In this document: piece after piece, positions 31,252 through 37,503 of the stretch
Layout: every line of letters starts with the position of its first letter
Numbering within the stretch: position 1 is the stretch's first letter
Assembly: GCA_028290305.1 (NCBI GenBank)
Contig: JAQGKC010000292.1
Span: forward strand, 1 to 37,503
Direction of reading: 5' to 3'
From: Bradyrhizobium sp.
GTDB taxonomy: Bacteria > Pseudomonadota > Alphaproteobacteria > Rhizobiales > Xanthobacteraceae
DNA: 37,503 nt
Notes under the pieces: model-generated
The model's database searches: none
The model's input: the letters and a program-made list of their open reading frames with translations, nothing else
Told to the model about the DNA's origin: nothing
Position numbers and translations under genes: made by a program

Positions 31252-31746
31252 CTACAATGCCCGTGCTTGCGCGGATTTCTGCGCCGAGGCCTTGGTCTTG
31301 GCCAATAGACGCATCAATTCTCGAACATCCTTTTCGCCAAGATCCGAAAATATGTCGGCGATCCAGGTCTCGTGCTCCGCGGCCATCTTGCGAAACTCGG
31401 CACGGCCGGTCTTTGTCAGCCGGATCACCTGCACGCGCCGGTCGGACTCCGACGTACGCCGATCGAGATGACCGGATTCCACGAGACGCTCGACCAGCCC
31501 GGTCACGTTGCCGTTGGAGACCATCATCCGCTTCGAGACGTCCGACAGCGTCATGCCTTCGGGCACCTTGTCGAGTTGCGCCATCAGATCGAAGCGCGGC
31601 AGCGTGACATCGAACCGCTCACGCAGCCGGCTGCGCACTTCGCCCTCGATCAAGGTCGTGCAGGTCAGCAGGCGGAGCCACAATCTAAGCTCATCGCCGT
31701 GCTCGTGCGGGAGTTCGACGGCCTTGGTCTCGGAATCGAGGATCAT
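31252..31746 (-). CDS. MarR-family transcriptional regulator
   Basis: This 164-residue MarR protein has the winged helix-turn-helix at about residues 60-115: MTLSDVSKRMMVSNGNVTGL for the helix pair, and the wing DRRTSESDRRVQVIRLT. Helices at both ends provide dimerisation. MarR proteins are repressors released by aromatic acids or their CoA thioesters; in CoA-dependent aromatic pathways the ligand is often the aryl-CoA. It is divergent from the Liv-type binding-protein gene and co-transcribed with the hydrolase. A TTTTA-N4-TAAAA-type dyad precedes the ligase and the fused flavoenzyme, and a weaker form lies at 31849-31862 in its own divergent promoter region. It is the best candidate for the regulator of this set. 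Confidence 0.92.
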   Translation of the reverse strand: MILDSETKAVELPHEHGDELRLWLRLLTCTTLIEGEVRSRLRERFDVTLPRFDLMAQLDKVPEGMTLSDVSKRMMVSNGNVTGLVERLVESGHLDRRTSESDRRVQVIRLTKTGRAEFRKMAAEHETWIADIFSDLGEKDVRELMRLLAKTKASAQKSAQARAL

Positions 31747-31848
31747 GGTGCAATCGCGTCTGTCGGTTTCGCCCTGACCTTCAAATATTTCAGCGGGTGC
31801 TGCAAGTCAAAACGCCACTGACGACAGCTTGCGTTGTTTTCTGGATTT

Positions 31849-31862
31849 CTTTAGGCTTCAAA
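31849..31862. promoter_or_regulatory. Degenerate copy of the cluster dyad between MarR and binding-protein genes
   Basis: CTTTAGGCTTCAAA matches the dyad at 30347-30360 (TTTTAGGCTTAAAA) at 12 of 14 positions, including the TTTAGGCTT core. It is followed by a GCGCGC-containing stretch in place of TTCGCGCAAG. It lies 103 nt upstream of the MarR ATG and 107 nt upstream of the binding-protein ATG. An autoregulatory site is plausible. Confidence 0.45.
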
Positions 31863-31968
31863 TAATTGGCGCGCGGCTTGCATGCCGGTTTCTCTGGTAG
31901 CGTGGGTGCGGTGCTTTGCTTGTGACGATCGCCATCATGGGACTAGCGGCCGCTGGGAGAGAGAGATC

Positions 31969-33144
31969 ATGAAACAGCAGTTGAAATTGGCCGGATTGGC
32001 GGTTTTGCTGAGCTTCGCCGCCAATGCGGCCGTCGCGCAGGAGAAGGTCAAGATCGGCGTGATCGTGACGCTGTCGGGCCCGGCGGCGGTGCTTGGTCAG
32101 CAGGCGCGCGATGGCTTCGCGCTCGCGGTCAAGGATCTCGGCGGCAAGATGGGTGGCCGCGATGTCGATGTCGTGGCGGTCGATGACGAACTCAAGCCGG
32201 ACGCCGCGGTGACAAAAGTCAAAGGCCTGCTCGAACGCGACAAGATCGATTTCGTGGTGGGACCGATCTTCTCCAACATCCTTCAGGCGATCCACAAGCC
32301 GGTGGTTGATTCCAAGACTTTCCTCATCAGCCCGAATGCCGGCCCGTCGAGCTACGCCGGGCCGAATTGCAGTCCGTTTTTCTATGTGACCTCCTACCAG
32401 AACGATCAGGTCCACGAGGTTCTCGGCAAGGTCGCCCAGGATCGCGGCTACAAGCGCGTCTATATTCTGGTTCCGAACTATCAAGCCGGCAAGGATTCCG
32501 CGGCCGGATTCAAGCTCGACTACAAGGGCGAAATTGTCGAGGAGACCTACATGCCGCTGGGGTCGCTGGATTTCCAGGTTGAACTCTCCAAGATCGCCTC
32601 GCTCAAGCCCGACGCCGTGTTCACGTTCATGCCCGGCGGCATGGGCGTAAGCCTGGTGAAGCAGTACAAGCAGGCCGGCCTCGCCGATCGCATTCCATTC
32701 CTGTCGGCGTTCACGGTCGATGAATCGACACTGCCGGCGCAGCAGGATGCCGCGATTGGCATGTTCGGGGGCGCGAACTGGGCGCCCGATCTCGATAATC
32801 CGCAGAACAAGAAATTCGTCGCCAACTATGAAGCCGCTTACAACAGCGTGCCCGGCACCTACGCCTTCCAGGCCTATGATGCAGCGATGCTGATCGACAG
32901 CGCCGTCACGGCGGTGAAAGGCGACCTCACCAACAAGGAGGCCGTGGCGGCGGCCCTTAAGAAGGCCGACTTCTCCTCGCTGCGCGGCGGTTTCAAGTTC
33001 AATACCAACGGCTATCCGATCCAGGATTTCTACCTGACCAAGGTCGCAAAGCGCCCCGATGGTAAATTCCAGACCGAGATCGTTCAGAAAGTGTTCGAGA
33101 ATTATGGTGACCGTTACGCCAAGGATTGCGTACCGGGCAACTAA
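31969..33144 (+). CDS. Liv-type (branched-chain amino acid family) ABC binding protein
   Basis: This 391-residue periplasmic binding protein of the LivK/type I fold starts at the ATG at 31969 with GGGAGAGAG upstream. The signal peptide is about 1-23 (AAVA before QEKVKIGVIV). KIGVIVTLSGPAAVLGQQ followed by ARDGFALAV, then GLLERDKIDFVVGPIFSN, and AFQAYDAAMLIDSAV are family-typical. Members of this subgroup near aromatic-CoA genes bind aromatic acids rather than amino acids, as in benzoate and phenylacetate clusters. The cognate membrane and ATPase genes (livHMGF type) are not in the window. It is divergent from the MarR gene and 62 nt upstream of a cupin gene. It may recruit anthranilate or salicylate; that is inference. 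Confidence 0.92.
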   Translation: MKQQLKLAGLAVLLSFAANAAVAQEKVKIGVIVTLSGPAAVLGQQARDGFALAVKDLGGKMGGRDVDVVAVDDELKPDAAVTKVKGLLERDKIDFVVGPIFSNILQAIHKPVVDSKTFLISPNAGPSSYAGPNCSPFFYVTSYQNDQVHEVLGKVAQDRGYKRVYILVPNYQAGKDSAAGFKLDYKGEIVEETYMPLGSLDFQVELSKIASLKPDAVFTFMPGGMGVSLVKQYKQAGLADRIPFLSAFTVDESTLPAQQDAAIGMFGGANWAPDLDNPQNKKFVANYEAAYNSVPGTYAFQAYDAAMLIDSAVTAVKGDLTNKEAVAAALKKADFSSLRGGFKFNTNGYPIQDFYLTKVAKRPDGKFQTEIVQKVFENYGDRYAKDCVPGN

Positions 33145-33206
33145 GGCGGAACCCGTGTAGTTCGACACACGCATGGGCCGCCGCAACGGAGGGAAGGAAC
33201 AAGGCG

Positions 33207-33662
33207 ATGAAAAGCGAGATCACCGGCATCACCCGCGCGAACGAGGGCATGCAGGGCATTTCCTGGAATATCCTCGGCCAGACCTATGTGCCGAAAAGCT
33301 GCACTGAGCATTCCTTCTCCTGGCATGCGACGCTGCCGCCCGGCACCTTCGTGCCGCCGCATATCCATCCGGATCAGGATGAATATCTCTATATGCTGGA
33401 AGGTAAGCTCGACTTCATGCTGGCGGGCGCGGAAGCTCAGGCGACCCCGGGCGACCTGATACGGCTCGGGATGGGGATGCCCCACGGCATCTTCAACAAA
33501 TCCGACCAGACCGCGAAAGTGCTGTTCTGGGTATCGCCGAGCCGGCGGCTATACGATCTGTTCTGGGGCCTTCACAACATGAAGGAGCAGAAGCCGGAGG
33601 ACGTCGTGGCATTGGCCGCGGAATACAACATTCACTTCCTGCCGCCGCCTCCGGGGGCGTGA
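33207..33662 (+). CDS. Single-domain cupin protein
   Basis: This 151-residue cupin begins at the ATG at 33207, with GGAGGGAAGGAAC upstream; an in-frame ATG at 33126 overlaps the previous gene and is unlikely. The metal ligands H52, H54 and E59 (PHIHPDQDEYLYML) and H93 (MPHGIFN) match the conserved cupin 2 pattern. Relatives include quercetin-dioxygenase-like and aromatic-ring-cleaving enzymes, but small cupins of this type are often of unknown function. A dioxygenase or hydroxylase-assisting role in the aromatic pathway is possible but not shown. It follows the Liv-type binding protein by 62 nt. A palindromic repeat lies just after its stop. Confidence 0.85.
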   Translation: MKSEITGITRANEGMQGISWNILGQTYVPKSCTEHSFSWHATLPPGTFVPPHIHPDQDEYLYMLEGKLDFMLAGAEAQATPGDLIRLGMGMPHGIFNKSDQTAKVLFWVSPSRRLYDLFWGLHNMKEQKPEDVVALAAEYNIHFLPPPPGA

Positions 33663-33678
33663 GATCGTCGCAGCGTCG

Positions 33679-33748
33679 TCATCCTGATAAGGTGCAAGCC
33701 CGCTTCGGGCGAGCCTCGAGGCGCGCAAGAGCGCGCACCTCAGGATGA
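33679..33748. repeat. Intergenic palindromic repeat (CATCCTGA/TCAGGATG type)
   Basis: TCATCCTGA (33679-33687) and TCAGGATGA (33740-33748) are perfect inverted ends of a 70-nt element. Inside are two further perfect hairpins: GCCCG-CTT-CGGGC (33698-33710) and GCGCGC-AAGA-GCGCGC (33721-33736). The ends resemble repeats scattered between genes in Bradyrhizobium and Rhodopseudomonas genomes (from memory, not searched). It sits between convergent genes and may also terminate both transcripts. Confidence 0.65.
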
Positions 33749-33767
33749 GGTCGAAATTGGTAGGCGC

Positions 33768-35018
33768 CTACGCCCGCACCGCCGCCAGCCCCGGCACGGT
33801 CGCGAAGCCGGCCTTGCTGGCGTAGCCACGCACGATCGCTTCGCGCTGGGAATAGCTCAGCACGTGCTCGACATTGTCGAAGCCGTCGGGCGCGAGTTGT
33901 TCGACCGCGTCGATCACCCCTTCCGGCCCCCCGCGGCGGTTGGAGCGCACAATCTCCGCTGTCATCGGCAATCGCTTCTGCTCGTAAGCCATCAGCGCCT
34001 GACGCGGATGTTCGGAACACGCCAGCGCATCCGCGAGACACCGCGCATCGAGGATGGCCTGCGAGGCGCCATTCGATCCCACCGGATACATCGGGTGCGC
34101 GGCATCGCCGAGTAGCGTGACGCGGCCGCTGGACCAATAGGGCAGCGGATCACGGTCGCAGGTCGGATATTCGTAGAACTCGGGCGTCGCCGAGATCAGG
34201 TTGGGCACGTCGACATACGGCACCGAGAACCGCGCAACATGCGGCATCAATTCCTCGCGCTTGCCCGGCCGCGACCAGTCCTCGCGGCGGGGCGGTGGCG
34301 CATTGCCGCCACCGACCTTAACAAGCACCGCCCAGTTGGTCAGACGGTTGGCGGGGCTTGATCCCTCTGCAATCGGATAGACCACGACCTTGGCATGCAG
34401 GCCTCCGGCGACGATCATCGACCGGCCGGTCAAAAATACCGGCCAATCGCGCGCGCCGCGCCAGAGCATCAGCCCGTTCCAGCACGGCGGGCCTTCGTCC
34501 GGAAACAGGGTTTCGCGCACCCGCGAATGGATGCCATCGGCGCCGATCAGAATATCGCCGCGCACCGTCTTGATGTGCGCACCGGTGCGATCGAAGAAAT
34601 ACGCGGTGACCCCGCCTTCGTCCTGGGTGAAGGCCCCTAACCTGCAGCCGGTGTGAATCGCCTCCCGCCCCAGCCGCTCCTCGACGGCGCGGTGGATCAC
34701 GCTCTGCAGCCGGCCGCGATGAATCGAGAACTGCGGCACGTCGTGACCGGCATCGATGCCGCGGGACTCGCGCCAGACTTCCTGGCCGTGGCGATTGAGA
34801 TAGTAAAGCTCGTCGGTGCGGATCGCGACGTCGTCGAGCTTTTGTAACAGGCCGAGGCCGGCCAGTTCGCGGATCGCATGTGGAAGCGTATTGATGCCGA
34901 CGCCGAGTTCGCGGATCGTGTCCGACTGCTCAAACAATTCGCAGCCAATGCCACGGGCGCGAAACATCAGCGCTGTAGTAAGGCCGCCAATACCGCCCCC
35001 GATGATAATCGCCTTCAT
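33768..35018 (-). CDS. FAD-dependent monooxygenase, PhzS-like
   Basis: This 416-residue class A flavoprotein monooxygenase has the FAD-binding motif GGGIGG (7-12), the DG motif in LIGADGIHSRVRE, and the GD motif in GRVTLLGDAAHPMYPVGS. The segments LGVGINTLPHAIRELAGLGL and FSIHRGRLQ, and CDRDPLPYW, resemble PhzS (5-methylphenazine-1-carboxylate 1-monooxygenase) and related flavin-dependent oxidoreductases. The ATG at 35018 has GGAG upstream; an in-frame start at 35048 would add ten residues before the FAD motif. It follows the fused flavoenzyme by 54 nt and is likely co-transcribed. It probably hydroxylates an aromatic acid, perhaps replacing carboxyl, but the substrate is not known. Confidence 0.9.
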   Translation of the reverse strand: MKAIIIGGGIGGLTTALMFRARGIGCELFEQSDTIRELGVGINTLPHAIRELAGLGLLQKLDDVAIRTDELYYLNRHGQEVWRESRGIDAGHDVPQFSIHRGRLQSVIHRAVEERLGREAIHTGCRLGAFTQDEGGVTAYFFDRTGAHIKTVRGDILIGADGIHSRVRETLFPDEGPPCWNGLMLWRGARDWPVFLTGRSMIVAGGLHAKVVVYPIAEGSSPANRLTNWAVLVKVGGGNAPPPRREDWSRPGKREELMPHVARFSVPYVDVPNLISATPEFYEYPTCDRDPLPYWSSGRVTLLGDAAHPMYPVGSNGASQAILDARCLADALACSEHPRQALMAYEQKRLPMTAEIVRSNRRGGPEGVIDAVEQLAPDGFDNVEHVLSYSQREAIVRGYASKAGFATVPGLAAVRA

Positions 35019-35072
35019 CGTTTGACTCCACTCAACACACCACGGCAATAGCCGCTAGGGTCGCATGGCCTG

Positions 35073-37424
35073 TTACTCGGCCGCAAGCGGCTTCGTCGCC
35101 TCCGCCTTCAGCTCGGCCCGGGTCTTCGGCTTAGCCTTAATTTTCAGATCGTCAAAATCCTGCCGATCGCGCACGCTGTTGCGGAAAATCTGCTCTTTGC
35201 CCGGCAGATATTGCGGGGGGCAGGATACGCCGGATGCGCCGTACCACGCCGCCGCGCGCAATGTGAACGACGGATCGACCAGATGCGGGCGGCCAAGCGC
35301 CACCAGATCGGCACGGCCGGCGGCGAGGATGGTATTGACCTGATCCGACGTGGTGATGTTGCCGACGCACATGGTGGCGACACGCGCCTCGTTACGGACC
35401 TGCTCGGAGAACGGCGTCTGGAACATCCGGCCATAAATCGGCTGGGCATCACGCACGGTCTGTCCAGTGGAGACATCGACCAGATCGACACCTGCCTCGG
35501 CGAAGGCGCGCGCGATATCAACGGCGTCGTCGCCGGTAATGCCGCCTTCGGCCCAGTCGGTTGCGGAAATACGAACCGACATCGGCTTATGCGCCGGCCA
35601 AACGGCGCGCAGGGCCTCGAACACTTCGAGCGGAAAACGCAGGCGGTTGGCGAGCGAGCCGCCATAGGCGTCGGTCCGACAGTTGGTCAGCGGCGAAATA
35701 AAACTCGCGAGCAAATAGCCATGGGCGCAATGCAGTTCCAGCATATCGAAGCCGCAACGCTCGCCGCGCTCCGCGGCTGCAACGAACGCTGCCTTGACCG
35801 CGTCCATCGCAGCGCGGTCCATTTCGCGTGGCACCTGGCTGTCGGGAAAGTAAGGGATCGGCGACGCCGACAAGACGTCCCAGCCGCCTTGCTCCAACGG
35901 ACGGTCCATACCGTCCCACATCAACTTGGTAGCGCCCTTGCGGCCGGCGTGGCCGAGTTGCAGGCCAATTTTTGCCACCGAATTGGCGTGGACAAAACCG
36001 ACGATGCGCCGCCACGCGGCTTCCTGCTCGTCGTTCCACAACCCGGTACAGCCGGGGGTGATGCGGGCGTCGCGGGAAACGCAGGTCATTTCAGTGAAGA
36101 TCAAACCGGCGCCGCCGACGGCGCGCGATCCGTAATGCACCAGATGGAAGTCGCCGGGAACGCCTTCTTCCGCCGAATACATGCACATCGGCGATACCAC
36201 CGCGCGGTTGGCAAGTGTCATCTCGCGCAATCGTAGCGGCTGGAACATCGGCGCCACGGGTTTTTCGAGGTCGACGTCAAATCCCTTGGCGCGGACCTGC
36301 TTCGCGAATGCCTTGTCGACCTCACTGACAAAATCCGGCGCCCGTAGCGTCAGATTATCGTAAGTGATCGCCTTGGCCCGCGTCATGACGCCGAACGCGA
36401 ACTGCACCGGATCGAAATCCCAGAAGCGATCGACATGCTCGAACCAGACCAATGAGACGTCGGCGGCGTGCTGGGTCTTCTCGACCTCCTCCCGGCGTCC
36501 CTCCTCGTATTGCTGTAATGCGGCGTCCACCGTCGGCGCGCGGTGCATGGCGTCCGCCAGCGCAATCGCGTCTTCCATCGCGAGCTTGGTGCCGGAACCA
36601 ATCGAAAAATGTGCAGTCGCCTTGGCGTCGCCCAGCAGCACCATGTTGTCCTTGACCCATCGCTTGCTGCGGATCATCGGGAAATTGCGCCACATCGAGC
36701 GGTTGGTAAGGAGCCGATGTCCTTCGAGGAACCAGCCGAAAATACCCGCCATGCGATCGGCGGATTGCTTTTCGTTCAGCCCTTCAAGCCCGGCGCGCTT
36801 GAAGGTCTTGGGATCGGTCTCGAAGATCCAGGTCGAGCGTCCGACTTCGTATTGATAGGCGTGGGCGATGAACGGGCCCCACTCGGTCTCCTGAAAAATA
36901 AACGTGAAGGCATCGAGCGGGCGGGTCGAACCCATCCAGGCGAACATGTTAGAACGAACATCGACCTCGGGCTGGAAATGCTCGATATATTTGTCGCGGA
37001 AGCGGCTGTTGATGCCGTCGGCCAGCACGACGAGGTCTGCATCGGCAAGGCCTCTGATTTCATCGATGTCGGCTTCGAACATCAAGTGGACACCGAGTTC
37101 GCGCGCCCGCTCCTGCAGGATCAACAGCAGCTTGCGGCGCGAGCAGCCGCAGAAACCGTTGCCGCCGACCCGGTGCACGGCGCCTCGGAAGTGCACGGCG
37201 ATATCGTCCCAATAGGCGAATTCCTGGGTGATGCGGCGGTAGCTGGCGGGATCGTATTTCTCGAAATTGTCCAGCGTGGCGTCGGAGAACACCACCCCGA
37301 AGCCGAAGGTGTCATCGGCGCGGTTGCGTTCATAGACCGTGATCTCGGCCTGCGGGCGCTGCTATTTCAGCAGGATCGCGGCGTAGAGACCAGCCGGTCC
37401 GCCACCGATGATCGCGATCTTCAT
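35073..37424 (-). pseudogene. Fused flavin monooxygenase/old yellow enzyme (2-aminobenzoyl-CoA monooxygenase/reductase or salicylyl-CoA 5-hydroxylase type), in-frame TAG at codon 21
   Basis: With GGAGG upstream of the ATG at 37424, the gene encodes 783 codons. An N-terminal flavin monooxygenase (about 1-385; FAD motif GGGPAGLY at 7-14) is joined to a C-terminal old yellow enzyme domain (about 395-770; start [20 protein letters not shown], with [17 protein letters not shown]). That fusion is the layout of 2-aminobenzoyl-CoA monooxygenase/reductase, which hydroxylates and then reduces the ring of the CoA thioester, and of related salicylyl-CoA 5-hydroxylase fusions. After AAILLK a TAG (37364-37362) interrupts the frame; [17 protein letters not shown] then follows normally. 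Restarting at a GTG at 37295 would lose the FAD motif. Everything downstream is intact, so the stop is either recent or a sequence error. Length otherwise matches the family. Confidence 0.85.
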
Positions 37425-37457
37425 GAGAGCCTCCGCAGCAGTCGAGCCGATCGATAT

Positions 37458-37486
37458 ATTTTAACCCTAAAACAATTTCGCGCAAG
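37458..37486 (-). promoter_or_regulatory. Promoter with overlapping MarR-type dyad upstream of the fused flavoenzyme
   Basis: On the minus strand TTGCGC (37485-37480), 16 nt and TAAAAT (37463-37458) form a sigma70-like promoter ending 33 nt before the fused-enzyme ATG. The dyad TTTTA-ACCC-TAAAA (37459-37472, plus strand) overlaps it. This is the second copy of the arrangement seen at 30346-30374; the flanking CGCGCAAG is identical in both. Confidence 0.65.
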
Positions 37487-37503
37487 TCCCTGGGTGCCCC
37501 CGT

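Noticed and set aside
31858..33186. Open frame of 442 codons on the minus strand
   Set aside because: Antisense to the Liv-type binding protein, which has a signal peptide, ribosome-binding site and family motifs.
33679..34137. Open frame spanning the palindromic repeat
   Set aside because: It runs antisense-frame through the PhzS-like gene and the repeat, with no homology or ribosome-binding site.
37293..37295. GTG at 37295 as the true start of the fused flavoenzyme
   Set aside because: Sequence upstream, from ATG 37424, continues the family N-terminus including the FAD-binding GGGPAGLY, with a good ribosome-binding site; starting at the GTG would remove the FAD motif.
37362..37364. TAG read as pyrrolysine or programmed readthrough
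   Set aside because: The position is near the N-terminus, not an active site, no supporting structure is visible, and the enzyme family has no such residue. A mutation or sequence error is simpler.
1..37503. CRISPR arrays, tRNA genes, insertion sequences, prophage
   Set aside because: I looked for regularly spaced repeats, cloverleaf-like segments, transposase motifs and phage structural genes and saw none. The only multi-copy signals are the short ones listed.

Overview
The window reads as chromosomal DNA of a GC-rich alphaproteobacterium, most likely of the Bradyrhizobium/Rhodopseudomonas group. The reasons are the dense coding, the gene families (several molybdenum hydroxylases, Bug/TTT and Liv-type binding proteins, Sox proteins, CoA-dependent aromatic catabolism) and a CATCCTGA-type intergenic palindromic repeat at 33679-33748. 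Genus-level placement is inference. I see no tRNA, rRNA, CRISPR array, insertion sequence or phage gene.

Left part (1-10.4 kb). A minus-strand operon of a NIPSNAP protein and the three subunits of a CO-dehydrogenase/xanthine-dehydrogenase-type molybdenum hydroxylase (the large subunit runs off the left edge) is divergent from a MocR/PdxR-type regulator. A Bug-type periplasmic binding protein follows the regulator. Then come an MFS carrier (minus), a divergent LysR regulator, and a two-subunit Rieske aromatic ring hydroxylase without its reductase or ferredoxin.

Middle part (10.4-20.8 kb). A minus-strand operon encodes a Fe(III)-type ABC importer (fused permease, binding protein, ATPase) followed by an isopropylmalate/isocitrate-dehydrogenase-family enzyme. 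Divergent from it is a secreted M1 aminopeptidase. Facing that is an acyl-CoA synthetase gene broken by an internal out-of-frame deletion of about 55 nt. Its divergent neighbour is a PadR-family regulator.

Sulfur part (20.9-27.0 kb). A two-subunit IorAB-type molybdenum hydroxylase is followed by a tightly packed fccB/soxF-soxX-soxY-soxZ-soxA run. SoxB and SoxCD are absent from the window, and SoxY carries an atypical C-terminus.

Right part (27.2-37.5 kb). This looks like an aerobic, CoA-dependent anthranilate (2-aminobenzoate) or salicylate cluster. It holds a class II aldolase, a RidA-like protein, a benzoate/2-aminobenzoate-CoA ligase, a kynurenine-formamidase-like hydrolase, a MarR regulator, a Liv-type binding protein, a cupin, a PhzS-like flavin monooxygenase, and a fused flavin monooxygenase/old-yellow-enzyme protein of the 2-aminobenzoyl-CoA monooxygenase/reductase (salicylyl-CoA 5-hydroxylase) type. 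The ligase and the fused enzyme are preceded by nearly identical promoter/operator sequences (24 of 29 positions). These pair a TTGCGC-N16-TAAAAT promoter with a TTTTA-N4-TAAAA dyad, a strong candidate for the binding site of the local MarR protein. The fused enzyme has an in-frame TAG at codon 21, so as read here it is broken or the base is wrong.
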